Origin: Lotus japonicus
Taxonomy: Eukaryota > Streptophyta > Magnoliopsida > Fabales > Fabaceae
Length of the DNA: 64,000 nt
Direction of reading: 5' to 3'
Assembly (NCBI RefSeq): GCF_012489685.1
Contig: NC_080046.1
Span: forward strand, 46,587,176-46,651,175
A program made the position numbers and the translations under genes. Below, piece after piece: positions 12,146-23,697 of the stretch. Under the pieces are notes generated by a model. It saw only the letters and a list, made by a program, of their open reading frames with translations. It searched no databases and was not told the origin of the DNA. Within the stretch, counting starts at the first letter, position 1; every line of letters starts with the position of its first letter.

Positions 12146-13445
12146 CTACATAAAACACAAGGTATGTAATTCAGAAAACATAAAAGGAGAAAACAAAAAA
12201 TAGATAGAAGATTATCATCTGGAACTATCAAGTATGAACTATTTGGAATTAATTTCATGAGTCAGTGACCAGCTAACTGGAAGGGGAGGTGAAGTGTGGT
12301 TGAAAGAGAAATCAAACAAATCAGTAGGAGTTCACAACATGGGGTATTTATAGCCAAAATTTGAAACTACAGTGACAAAACCACACATCTAGCAGATGGA
12401 GGTAATCATAGTACATAAATTTTAAAAAAAATTGATTTTCAAAAAAACAAAATCTACAATACAGATAAGAGGATTGAGTAGTACAAAATATATACAACAC
12501 AATGGAGATAATTAATGGAGCCTTGGATTGACATTGACCATTTGATTAGAGAGTCAACCTTTGTTGATGCATTCAAACCTACAATTTCGGTTTTGCAGGA
12601 GAAGGGATGACGCATGAACATGGGATGGTTTGAGATGTAGAGATGTGAATGGTAAGACCATAAACGGCGGCAAAGAAATTGTGAGGCAAACATCAACCAG
12701 CGGCCAAAAGCAAACCATCATCACATCAATCTGATAGGACGCAATTGATGGGTTGGTGAAAAGGGGATGGAAAGTTGAACGAAAACACGGCATCACAGTT
12801 AGGGTTTCGGATTGAAGTGAAGATGAAGAAAACTTTGGAAGAGAGATGAATAAATCAGAAGAGCGTGACTTGTACTTCAGAGTTGGTAGAAAGGGGGAGA
12901 GGACATGCCAAAGCAATCTAGGGTTCGTCATGGTAGGGGAGGAACAGTGAAGAGTTCAGAACGACGTCGTTTGCAAGGCTGAAGCTGAGAAAAAAAAATT
13001 GCGTTAAAGCAGTGGACACGTGGCGAGCCATGATTGGAGGTCTTTTAGCTACAGTAGTGGAAGAATAAGAAGTAGTAGATGTTTGCTCACAAATTCTACT
13101 CAACAAAAACAAGCAAATAAATCCTAAAATATCCTCCTCTTTTTATATCTCGTATTTCACATTTTTTCATTGCCAATATTTTTAGGTTCTGCCAACTCTG
13201 CAGAAACTTCTACAAGGGAGATCAATTACAAAATAAATGACTCAATGGTATGAAGTTGAATTTTTACTGAAGTAGCAGATTGTTCTTAATTTATCTATTT
13301 GCATTGCAATTTTGCTTTTTGAATTTATATTCTCACATGAAACAAGTGGCATTGGAAAACCCTTTATATGCTAATCTAAACATCTTTGGCAAAAAAAAAG
13401 ATTTATACCAAAATATGATGTAAAAGGTTAAGGTGAAAAAAAAGG
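12146..13445 (-). other. Probable 5' region of the minus-strand gene
   Basis: The region contains minus-strand open frames starting at 12931 (125 codons) and 12696 without recognised domains, then a promoter-like segment with the palindrome AACGACGTCGTT at 12960-12971 and a G-box-like CACGTGGC near 13017. The first exon of the neighbouring gene could lie here, but no donor could be joined to the exon at 12145. Confidence 0.3.
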
Positions 13446-13545
13446 GGAGAATTCGGGAATTAGATTTCCCGCCCCTCATTTAGAATTGCCACCCATTTAA
13501 AAATGAGGAAAAACCAAAATTGCCCCTCAGTGTTTTACTCCAGAG

Positions 13546-13577
13546 GTTGAACATTCGGACTCATCCGAATGTTCAAC
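13546..13577. other. Perfect 14-bp inverted repeat
   Basis: GTTGAACATTCGGA at 13546-13559 is followed by four bases and its exact reverse complement at 13564-13577. The CGGA/TCCGAA theme recurs nearby (13580, 13850, 14845). It lies inside the outer MULE. Confidence 0.8.
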
Positions 13578-14012
13578 TTTCGGACTCTGTTAATATTAGA
13601 ATAGAAATCTCTCAATTCAGATTCACTTTTAGAACAGAACAAAACATCAACACTTGGAGCTCTCAAGACGTGCGACCCAGAAGCGACCTAGAAGCGACAA
13701 AAGCGACCAAGAATCGCGACCAAAAATGACCAAGAATCGTCCGTGTTTCAAAAGCGACACTGAGGTAATTCGATTTCCTTTTGAGACAGTATCTGGTTTG
13801 AGAGGTCCGAATCTTGAAGTTTCATATTAATCCAGTTCAACAACTCTCGGACGTCTTAAAAAGGGGGGTGGAAAATTTAATTATCAACCAGTCCGAACCT
13901 TATAGTCCTGGAGAGATCCGAACCTTATAATCCTGGATCTTTCCACATCTACAATAAAGCATTTGAATCTTTTCACACATGTGTTCTCAATATCAATTAT
14001 TCATTTATGTTA

Positions 14013-14540
14013 GGCTAAAAAGCATTTTTGACCCCTGATGTTTTAAGTTTGTGCAAATTCTGCCCCTACTCTATTTTTGTCGATGTTTTTACCCCTCATG
14101 TTTTCAAACAGTGCACCGTCTACCCCTCCGTCAGTCAGGATTTATCAGAAGAGGTTCCTGAGTGGATTGGAGAGATGAAGAGGAGTATATGAAGTTGATG
14201 ATGATCAAGGAAATGATATAAATTAAATTTGCTTGATGTATATATCAATTATGTATGTAACTGAACTGTTTAAATGCATGTTTTGCTACTTACAGGTCTT
14301 GAGTTTGAGTCTCCTATGCCTCATTTTTCCAATTTCACTTGTAATTTCCACGTGGCAGGTCCAAAAAATATATAAAAAAAGCCAAATCAGCTCATTCCGT
14401 TATTTTTTTAACGTCTGACTGACGGAGGGGCAGACGGTGCACTGTTTGAAAACATGAGGGATAGAAACATCGACAAAAATAGAGTAGGGGCAGAATTTGC
14501 ACAAACTTAAAACATCAGGGGCCAAAAGTGCTTTTAAGCC
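14013..14540. mobile_element. Nested MULE-type element, 528 bp, 9-bp TSD
   Basis: Inverted arms of about 125 bp (left starts GGCTAAAAAGC, right ends GCTTTTAAGCC) lie between perfect 9-bp direct repeats TTTATGTTA (14004-14012 and 14541-14549). The element sits inside the MULE at 13455-14982, so it is the younger insertion. It has no coding capacity. Confidence 0.85.
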
Positions 14541-14991
14541 TTTATGTTAATATAGAGATATTTCCAAAGGACAATGCACCTCCACCTGGAAGCTTCACAA
14601 ACATAACAAAAGATTAATATTAGTTATTTACTAATTATATATTAAGGACTATTTGTGTAACTTTTGAAATGCTTAACTTAGATTATGTATTGTTATTTTG
14701 CTTCACTTTTCAAATGCTTAACTTTTATTATGTATTGTAATTTTGTTTAAATTGGATTATGTAACTTTGCAATTTTAAAGTCATGTTATTTTTGCTGCAA
14801 TTGGACTAAAGTCATGTTATTTTAACTGTAAGTAAAGCATCCGAACGTATAACTCTCGGACGGGGTCCAAAACATCAACAACGGTACTGGTGTAGAGGTT
14901 TAAGTCCCAGAGGGTAGTTCAAGCATTTTTTTAAAAATGCTGGGGTGACAATTCTAAATGAGGGGTGGGAAATCTAATTCCCGGAGAATTC

Positions 14992-15239
14992 GTTTGAGAT
15001 GGTAGAGAGGGGGAAATTTCATAATGCAGAAAGCAGAATTGATGGGTGAATCTTGGGCCTTAGACCCTTATTTCGGGTTAGAGTATTTGGGCTATTACTC
15101 CAATCAATAAACTGCATATGTTTTTATTGGGCTCAAACCCAAACTGAAGCATTTTCCTCTATGCTACTCGTAATAGTTTTCACAAAACCACTCCTCGTTA
15201 TAAACATATAAATTTGTGGTTTTGACTATTGTCATATTA
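14992..15239. other. Short non-coding spacer
   Basis: Unique-looking AT-rich sequence between the nested MULE pair and the MITE at 15240. No features seen. Confidence 0.5.
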
Positions 15240-15490
15240 AGCACTTATGGTCATAAGCGCTTATGACATAAGCGCTTATTCATTAGCTATTTTTGAAAAT
15301 TTATTGAAATAAATTAAAAATAAGCTGTATATAAGCATAAGCTGTTTTTCATAAGCTATCCTGAGTAGCTTACGAAAATAAGCTGAAAATAGCTTATGGC
15401 AGGTCATAAGCTGTTTGCATAAGCCCTCTCAAACACTGACATAAGAGCTTATGCTGTCAGATAAGCTCAAATAAGCTCTTCCAAACTGGG
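15240..15490. repeat. MITE relic rich in ATAAGCGCTTAT
   Basis: Repeated short palindromes of the type TAAGCGCTTA and AATAAGCT fill this segment, and it ends with a TTCCAAACTGGGCC-like terminus. A more diverged relative lies at 18253-18476. This looks like a dispersed non-autonomous DNA transposon. The left end is unclear and I saw no target duplication. Confidence 0.55.
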
Positions 15491-15982
15491 CCATCATGCT
15501 AATGAAGCCACATTATATATAACCATTAATTTGACAATTATATGAGTAGACATTAAGACACACACTTATGGGTTAAACATTTTGGTTCCAAAACTAAACT
15601 ACATGAACGTGGTTTGATTAATTTCCTACTCGATCCATCATCACAAGTCTTACCTAACCTAATTTAGACTGCTTTTCAATTGCAAATATAGTGGTCCTGT
15701 TATGAGGTACCCCATGACTATGATCCATGAGTGGTCATGTTCCTTATAGACTTGTTGGTTTATGTCAAAGTCCTCTCATTACCAACGCGTTATATTTTGT
15801 TGCTAGCGTCATTTATAGCATACCGATGTAACCGAACCAAGTATGTTACCTACTATATGCATGTTCTCTTCTCACAACATATTTACCGGCAAATGAATGG
15901 AGAATGATATGTAAACATCTTATAGCAAAGACACACCAGCATATATCTAGAGTGAGAAACGAAGAAAAGATAGATAAGTTTT

Positions 15983-16582
15983 AGGGTGTGTTTAATTTAA
16001 AATTTCAAATGTGAATCTGAGTCTAATGTGGACCAGAGCTTCAAACGCGGATCTCCATCGTTTTATAGATGTTTGGGAACTAATTTTGAGAATCGATTCT
16101 AGGAGTTTGATCGAACCGGCAGAATTGACTTAGAGTAGCTTCTCCATCTTTCTAATCCGATTTTGTGTATTTGTACTATAAATCAGTTACGAAAATCAAT
16201 TATGAGAAAATTTATCCAAACATATACTCCCTTTGTTCCTTATTATAAGAACCAAATGAAGGGTGTAGCTTGGTCCTTTTTATAAGAACCAATTCAAATT
16301 TTAAGGTGCATTAATTATATTTTGGCAACAATACCCTCATTTAATTGAGGTTTTTCTTTCTTTCCACTATACAAGTCATTAATGATAAGTAGAAATTAAG
16401 AAAAATAAGTTGGGGTAGTTTTGTAAAGTCAAGATAAATTTGAACAAATTTAATACTACCAACCACTTTCTTAAGGGGTGTGCATTGGTGGTTTGGTTCT
16501 TACATATAGGAACAGAGGGAGTATCACGTAACTTAAACTAACGTTACCAGTTCTGGTAACGCTGATCCAAATACACACTTAA
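15983..16582. mobile_element. MITE with short inverted ends, hosting a second MITE
   Basis: The left end GTGTGTTTAATTT and the right end GATCCAAATACACACTT are imperfect inverted repeats. The interior has the AATCAATT/AATTGATT-type sequence also seen in the GDSL intron element (19261-19777) and in the second GST intron. The Stowaway-like element 16227-16521 is inserted within it. Confidence 0.5.
16227..16521. mobile_element. Stowaway/mariner-like MITE, TA target site
   Basis: Terminal inverted repeats CTCCCTTTGTTCC and GGAACAGAGGGAG (one mismatch) are bordered by TA on both sides (16225-16226 and 16522-16523). This is the common plant CTCCCTCCGTTCC-type family. Non-coding. Confidence 0.8.
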
Positions 16583-16842
16583 TGAATGTGATATGTACAA
16601 TGATGTGATGTGATAATATGAAAAATAAAGAGAAAAGAGAAAATGGTTAATGCATCTTTGGTGTGATTTATGCAAGTCTTTTATGACATAATGTTATTGG
16701 ATGTCAGTGCAAAACTTATTTACACTGGTGTTGTCTAAATTACCATAGACATGATTTAAGTTAAACCACCAATCCCTGATGAATCAATGACAATTAAGAT
16801 AACTTTTAAAAAAAAGGCGGGTTACAAATTTCATATTTAATA

Positions 16843-17077
16843 GGGTTAATCCTCTACTTGGTCCCTGTGGTTGTGTGGCCGTCTGAAATTAGTCTCTCCC
16901 CGGAAAATCTGAAAATCTAAGTCCCCGCGTTTGAAAAAGTGTGTGTAGCAGGTCCTCGCCGGAGGGACTAATTTTCACACACTTTCCAAACCCGAGGACT
17001 TAGATTTTCAGATTTTCCGGGGAGGGACTAATTTCAAATGGCCACACAACCACAGGGACCAAGTAGAAGATTATCCC
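16843..17077. mobile_element. Foldback element, about 235 bp
   Basis: Two arms of nearly 100 bp are inverted copies of each other (left arm CTACTTGGTCCCTGTGG, mirrored near 17050) around a short centre. Transcribed RNA would form a near-perfect hairpin. No exact target duplication was found. The style matches the other 'ggtccc' inverted-repeat elements of the window. Confidence 0.7.
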
Positions 17078-18692
17078 TTTATTTATTTATCTAAAATATT
17101 ATTGATGCACCTAAAACTAGGATGATTTAACTCATATAATCATTTTTCATAAACCCCATTTAAATATTATTAGTGGTCTCCACTCTTCACATTTTGCTTC
17201 ACTTAAGTAGTATGATATAACTTATTTTTTAGGGAATTCTTTTTTCTTCTTTGAAACAAAACTCAAATCCAAAATTTATTAAGGAGAATCAAGCATCTAC
17301 CCATGAATTAACCACCCTCCACTCTGACCTTGCTATAAAGCATTATATGTAGTTTAACTTGTCTTTTTGTTTTTTAATTGGTGGTAGAGAATTTAATGTC
17401 TGCAGGTGCTAATAAATACATTGAGAAGATTAAGAAGATATATATATAAGCTGTATAAGTAGAAACAACCTCAATTCACAGGGTGGCCCATATCTATGTA
17501 GTATGTATCTATATGATTGAATTGCCTTCTCCTTAACCTGCCTTTTGCCTAATTGGGCCCCACAAGGTTTTAATTCTCTGAGAACTCTTATGTTGATCTG
17601 TCACCATCCTTCTTAATCAGATCCTTGTAATTACTTTATTTCAGTATACAGCAACAGTAGTGTTAAATACACTGAAGCAAGATCATCAGCCATAGAGGTC
17701 TCGTGTGCAGTATATGTTAACCTTCAGTCTTTATAATTCGCTTCAAATTTAGTCGTAAAAAATGCTAAAAGCACAGTGATTTTGACATACTCTTCAATGC
17801 AGTTTTTATAGTTTGTCTTTTAAGTAATCTGTTTACAAGGGGAGTACTTTATTATTCTAACTAACTTTTCTCGGTAATTGTTCTCCTTCTAATTTTTGTT
17901 TTCCAAGATCTCTGAAATATAAAGCATTGCAACATTTCATGTTCCCCTTCCACATACCGGGTCAATCCCACTTGCTGGTGTCAAGTTTCCATGCATCACA
18001 AGTCCTTAATGGCTAGAACTGCCACGCACCTAATTTTGTCATATAAATGTTTGTTAGGAATCACTTTATTCACCACCATAAGTGATTGTACTCCAAAAAT
18101 GAATTAGAATCCTCACATGTGACATATTAAATATCCATATGTGATAATCTTGATCCACTCTAAACTACTCTGACTGGTCTAAATCTTTGGGATCGTGCGG
18201 CCTCAATTGTTCCAAATGTACACTTTTTTAGTGAACTGGTTCTGAAAGTGGACATTTGAAGCACGTATGACAATAAGTTCATTAGCACTTTTTTATAAGT
18301 AAGTTTGAGAATTTTTTTTGAAATAATGTGAAATTAAGTTATAGATAAACATAAATTCTAAATCACCAAAATAAGTTCAAAACTTATAAGTACGCTCTAA
18401 GTTATTTACATAACTCTCTCAAACACCTGCATAATATGCTATAAGATAAGCTCAAACAAACACTTCCAAATAGGGAGCAGAAGCGAATGCTGGAAGTGTT
18501 CCCTTAACTTCTTATTTATTTCTCATAACTTTATAATAACATGAGTTAACCGAACATGAAGACATTGAAGAGGATACATACGTACATGACATGACAACTT
18601 GTCCCATAAATATAGTGTGGGTATTTGTTACAACTCCTTTTCAGCCTGCACTCAAATACCATCCTTGGCAGCATCATTTTAATGAAATCGTG
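17078..18692. other. Intergenic region and 5' flank of the GDSL gene
   Basis: No gene. It contains a diverged MITE of the 15240 family at about 18253-18476 and otherwise unique AT-rich sequence. An in-frame ATG at 18591 would add 34 residues to the GDSL protein but is not expected in the family. Confidence 0.5.
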
Positions 18693-21345
18693 ATGAGGCC
18701 AAGTAGAATGGAAAAAATGTACACACTATGGCTCTTTTTGATTGAAATCTTTTTACATATTTCCACATCAAGCAGTGGCAAAGTCCCTGCAATTATAGTG
18801 TTTGGAGACTCCTCTGTGGATTCAGGTAACAACAACTTCATTCCAACCATGGCCAAAAGCAACTTTGAGCCTTATGGTCGTGATTTTCCAGATGGAAATC
18901 CCACTGGTCGCTTCTCCAATGGCCGCATTGCTCCTGATTTCATTTCTGAGGCCTTTGGCCTTAAGCCAACAATCCCTGCTTACTTGGATCCTGCTTATAG
19001 CATATCAGATTTTGCTTCTGGTGTTTGCTTTGCATCTGCTGGAACTGGCTATGATAATAGCACTTCAAATGTTGCTGTAAGTCTTCTTCAACTAGTCACT
19101 TTTTCCAACACATCTTTATCTTCAAATGTACTCATCTACACCATTCGGTCGTTTTGAAAAAAAAGTTAAAAATTAGATCAATATGTTATCCCATGGCACA
19201 TGAAAATATATGAGGATAAAGATTTAAGTATGTGCAATTATCATTTTTCTTAATTGAGTAGTGCATGTTTGGATTGATCTTCAAGTCTTTTGGAATCAAT
19301 TCTCCTCCCACAAAAGCTACTATGTGTCATGTCTCCCTGAATCAATTATGGTTCTTCAGTGAAAATCTACCGTGTATCCAAAGATGCACTAACATAGTTG
19401 AGTTTGCGGTTGGTACCATGTTTGGGAGCCTTGGAACAAATTTTCATTCACCATAATCACTTTTAGTTAGTTATAGATAGATGCTTTACAATCGGCTTAG
19501 AAAATTGATATTAGTTTCAAAATCAATTATACGAAGAAGATAGAGAGAGTAACTTCTGCGGAAGACATAATCAATTGTGTAATTTCATAAACAATTTCCA
19601 TTTAAAAGCGATTTTACCCACTCAGAATTGATTCTGAGAGGTTCCCAATAAGGAACCAAACAAACACCAAATCAATTTTACAAATCCGAACATAGATCAC
19701 TTTACTTTCAGTTCATTTTTATTATAATTAATTTTATCAAAATCAATTCTAACAACGTTGATCCAAACAGACACTAAATGATGCTAACATTGCTACCCTG
19801 AATGATCTTTCTTGCATGAATTTTTATTTTTTCTGATACTTTGGTAGGATGTCATACCTCTATGGAAAGAAGTTGAGTACTACAAGGACTACCGACAGAA
19901 ATTGGTAGCATATCTTGGTGATGAGAAGGCTAATGAAATAGTAAAGGAGGCTTTGTATTTGGTCAGCATAGGAACAAATGATTTTCTTGAGAACTATTAC
20001 ACATTCCCAGAAAGAAGGTGCCAATTCCCTTCTGTTCAGCAGTATGAGGATTTTCTCATTGGACTTGCTGAAAACTTCATCAAGCAAATTTATGAGCTTG
20101 GAGCAAGAAAAATTTCTCTTACAGGGTGTCCACCCATGGGGTGTCTGCCATTGGAGAGGGCCGTCAACATTTTGGACCACCATGGTTGTTCGGAAGAATA
20201 CAACAATGTGGCTTTGGAATTCAATGGAAAGTTGGGATTGTTAGTGAAAAAGATGAACAAGGAGCTTCCAGGGCTTCAATTAGTAGATGCAAATGCATAT
20301 GATATGCTGCTGCAAATTGTTACACAGCCTTCTTATTTTGGTAAGTTTTTTTTATTGATTGTGCTTAACTGTTTTTATAGGTATATCTGCTTTGTTACTC
20401 AAATAATTTCCTTTCCATTTGGATGAGAAATTTATTTATAACTTCTAGTTTTAGCAAAACTTTGTAAAGCAAAACTACTTAAGCTCTGTTTTTTTAAACG
20501 TGCACATTTCGAAGCATAAAAGCCAACCGAACTAAAAAGGCGGATTGAACATGTGCTTTTACTTTTTTCAACTTTGTACAAAATTTAGTGTTGTAAGCTA
20601 ATTATAACTTTCACCTTAAACTTTAATTAAAACAAGAATATATTTGCTGATGTGACGGAATTTAATTGGGTGACTGTGTAAACAAACTGACGGTGCACAT
20701 ACATTAAATTCTTTTTAAAATATTAAATAATTCACTTCTAAAGTAATTAGTTCTACATAAAATGTAAGCTCGCTTGCTCTAACTTCTAGATCAAGGAGTG
20801 TTAGCAACCCTCAATTTCTAAAATTCTATTGGTCGAAATTTATGCAAGTCTTATATTTTCATTAGGCTCCACTTAAATTTTAATCAATCAATGAAAAAGT
20901 ATCTAAAGAATATGTCACCAAGATTTATAGACCACACACAAAATTACTAAAACAAAAGCTAAGAAAATCCACTTATCACCACCACCAACAGATAAACACT
21001 CTAAAGAGTTCCAAACACAAAATGCAGCAAACTTCTATGCTTTTGATTTCAACTTCCACATGTTATTAGTTTGGTTAGATTTACTGCAGCACTGTGATAA
21101 AGTTACTTCCATGCTTTTAATTTCAACTTCCACACATTTTTGAATTAGCAGGTTTTGAAGTTGCTGGAGTGGGATGCTGTGGAACAGGAAGATTTGAGAT
21201 GGGTTACATGTGCGACCCAAAAAGCCCATTTACATGCACAGATGCAAATAAATATGTATTTTGGGATGCTTTCCACCCCTCACAAAAAACAAGTCAGATA
21301 GTCTCAAATTATTTGATAGAAAAACATTTGGCAAAATTTCTTTGA
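18693..21345 (+). CDS. GDSL esterase/lipase, secreted
   Basis: Three exons (18693-19076, 19848-20340, 21152-21345) join in frame to 356 codons, the usual size of plant SGNH/GDSL esterases, which hydrolyse lipid or cell-wall esters after secretion. A hydrophobic signal-type segment (residues about 10-28) precedes block I, FGDSSVDSGNNN, with the nucleophile Ser40. GTNDF supplies the oxyanion Asn172, and the C-terminal DAFHPS gives Asp331 and His334, so the catalytic set is complete. ATG 18693 was chosen because it starts just before the signal peptide; 18708 is the alternative, and 18591 is upstream and in frame but adds atypical sequence. Splice borders are GT-AG. Intron 1 contains a MITE. Substrate and tissue cannot be told from sequence. 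Confidence 0.9.
19261..19777. mobile_element. MITE in GDSL intron 1
   Basis: The left GTGCATGTTTGGATTGAT and the right GATCCAAACAGACAC form imperfect inverted ends, with AATCAATT motifs inside. The family has relatives at 15983-16582 and in GST intron 2 (about 45576-45700). The insertion leaves both splice sites intact. Confidence 0.55.
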
Positions 21346-21881
21346 TTTAGTACAGGGACAAAATGTCCTTCCCCTTCTATAGGTATGCTTGTGATGTTCT
21401 GGAAATGGGCAATTATTAAACCACTTTCGTGAATGTAATCATGTAATACATTTATACATTGATGTAATATTTTCATTGTAAATGTAACCCTCTATGTCGA
21501 ATTGACATCAAAATAATATAAGGATATTGATAATTGCATATTTAATTTTTTTTCCATGGCTTGAATAAATTTTATTGGCATGACCACAAGTATCTTACAT
21601 GGAATGCATAATATTCAATTGACGTTTTTTATTTTCTTCATACTCAGTACATAAAATTAACTATAGATCTTATTTAAGAGGAATGAAAAATATATGGTCA
21701 CTTCAACCAATAATTTTTTCTATGTAACTCACATCCATTTTTACTCCAAGATTTTTACTGTATTGGTTGCGAGGGATACTTAATCAATATATGCAACTCA
21801 CATTCACTTACTCCATGAGTCAGTAAAATATATGGTCACTTCAACCGATAATAATTTTTTGTACAGTACTACAGACTCTGA
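21346..21881. other. 3' flank of the GDSL gene
   Basis: Probable 3' UTR, then AT-rich spacer up to the poly(T) tract that marks the tail of the minus-strand LINE. AATAAT-type poly(A) signals occur near 21510. Confidence 0.45.
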
Positions 21882-23420
21882 CTTTTTATTTTTATTTTTT
21901 TAAAGTTCCATAATTTTATAAATCAAGAGGTGGAAACCCCATTTTTAGTACAAAACATAGCATCTTATACTGCTGAACAGATTAGGAGGATCAGATTCTA
22001 CCAAAACATGATCCTGATAGTGAAAAGCCATATGGGCAATAAACTCAGCAACATCATTGACTATTTGCGACAGTTAGTAGAATTTAAATTCCTAAAGAAG
22101 GATGAAAGAAGTTTGCAATCCTGCACAATTCTAGCAAAGAAGTTGTTGAAAGGCACGAGTTTGGTCCATGCTTGGTAAAGTTGTATGCAGTTTGTTTAAA
22201 CTTCGAGATCCTGAAACTCGAGATCCTAGGCCAAGAGAAGGAACCAACGTAGTCCTAGTGCTTCAGCAATTACAAGTTCATGCATAGAGGGAAGAAATTT
22301 GCAACCTGCAGCAAGGGAGAAACCTTCATGGTCTCTGAAAATAACGCTCAAACTCGTTCCTCTTGAGGCTCTGATGGATGCGTTAATGTTAGCTTTGATG
22401 GTGTCTCCCTGTAGAGCGTGCCAATGGGGAGGTGGAGGGGTTTAGGGTTTAGGGGGGCATAGGCTCGGGTTGTTTGGGGCTCTGGACTCCGACTTGGGAG
22501 GTACATAAGTGAGGCCTGTAGAACCACTTGGTTAGGGGGAGTTCTCTTGGTTTCAAACAACCACAAATTCCTTCTTTTCCAAATTGCCCATATGAGTGAG
22601 AAAAGCCAAGGGAGGCCTTCGTTAGGTAGACTTGACATCATAAGCTCCAACCAACATCTGAATGATGAGACATCTTTCACGGGGATATGGAGGCCTAGAG
22701 GAGACAAACACCATATTCTTTTTAACTTCAAGGCAAGTAAGTAGGACGTGGCCAACTGATTCTGGGGCTTCCCCACACATAGGACAGGTTTGACCCATCT
22801 CTACTCCCCGGTGTTGTAGGTTATGCTTCACTAGTAGCGAATTTTAGGCAGATCTCAAAATAAGTTTCTTACATCTAGGTTGGATTTCCACGCGCCATAG
22901 TCTTGTCCAGAACATATTGGAGTTGGCATCATAGGAGGTTGCTTCATTCAGGTTGTTTGAAGGAGGCCCACATCAGTTTATCTGGCTTTGCATGGATGAG
23001 AAGTGGTATCTTCAGAATCTGTTTTGCTTCGTAGTAGGAGAAGGTCGATGAGATTATATTAGTCTTCCATGAATTTTTGTCCCTATCAATAAGGTCTGCA
23101 ACCCATGTGAGACTTTGAGGATGTTGTCCTCTTTGCCCAGGTCTCTCATTCAACTTTTGTGCTAGCCAAGTGTCATGCCAAAGAGGCTCCTCCAAGTGTA
23201 GCTAGGTCGATATCCTTTAGCTAGGAGTGAGTTTGGATTTGTTCTCAGAAGCCACCATTACTTTGCTAGTAGGGCTTTGTTGAAGTTTTTGAACCTCCTG
23301 AACTCAAGACCACATTTTGCCTTCCTCATTGTGATTTTCTCCCCGCTTAGCCAATGCATCTTCCTTTTCTCTACATCCCCTCCCGAGTAGAAGCGGCTAC
23401 TAAGGCTCTCAATGTGATGT
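21882..23420 (-). mobile_element. 5'-truncated LINE (non-LTR retrotransposon)
   Basis: On the minus strand, from 23420 down, come the C-terminal end of a reverse transcriptase (HWLSGEKI near 23360, FNKALLAK near 23280), a zf-RVT zinc-binding block (CPMCGEAPESVGHVLLTC near 22780) and an RNase H-like tail. A T-rich run at 21882-21903 on the plus strand is the poly(A) tail of the minus-strand element. Most of ORF2 and all of ORF1 are missing. Several stops and frameshifts split the coding sequence into frames at 23195-22944, 22831-22622 and 22776-22348, so it is dead. 5' truncation is normal for LINE insertion. Confidence 0.75.
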
Positions 23421-23565
23421 GGATGTGAGTTTGAAAATTAATATGAATAAATGATAAATTTATAAAACCATAATTAAAATAGCTATATTTCTTGTAAAAA
23501 AATAGCTATATTTGCACCGACAATGGCATAACCTGCGACCAACTACAAGTCCATTCATCTCAACG

Positions 23566-23573
23566 TATAAAAG
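23566..23573 (+). promoter_or_regulatory. TATA box of the SWAP70-like gene
   Basis: TATAAAAG lies 132 bp upstream of the start codon, a normal plant spacing that predicts a 5' UTR of about 100 nt. Confidence 0.5.
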
Positions 23574-23697
23574 GTTTCCAAAACCTGCCATTCTTCTCCA
23601 TTTTGCACTAAGAATTTTCATTTCTAACAATTTAATATTTATTCAATACTCCATCGCTACCAACAAATTTTTTTGGAAACTCTTGATCTTCACGCCT

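Larger units (their letters stand above)
13455..14982. mobile_element. MULE-type element, 1,528 bp, 9-bp TSD
   Basis: The ends are inverted repeats of about 45 bp (left starts GGGAATTAGATTTCCC; the right arm 14937-14982 matches it in reverse complement). They are flanked by the perfect 9-bp direct repeat GGAGAATTC at 13446-13454 and 14983-14991, the duplication length typical of Mutator-like elements. No transposase. The interior contains a second, complete MULE (14013-14540) and a 14-bp hairpin (13546-13577). The small frame 13520-13729 has no recognised domain. Confidence 0.8.

Noticed and set aside
12554..12931. 125-codon minus-strand frame as a stand-alone gene
   Set aside because: No recognised domain, competing open frames in the same place, no splice join found; kept only as possible 5' exon.
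15240..17077. CRISPR-like or regulatory palindrome array
   Set aside because: The palindromes belong to MITEs and foldback elements; spacing is irregular and the genome is a plant's.
18591..18692. Upstream in-frame ATG extending the GDSL protein by 34 residues
   Set aside because: It would bury the signal peptide; family members start close to the hydrophobic segment.
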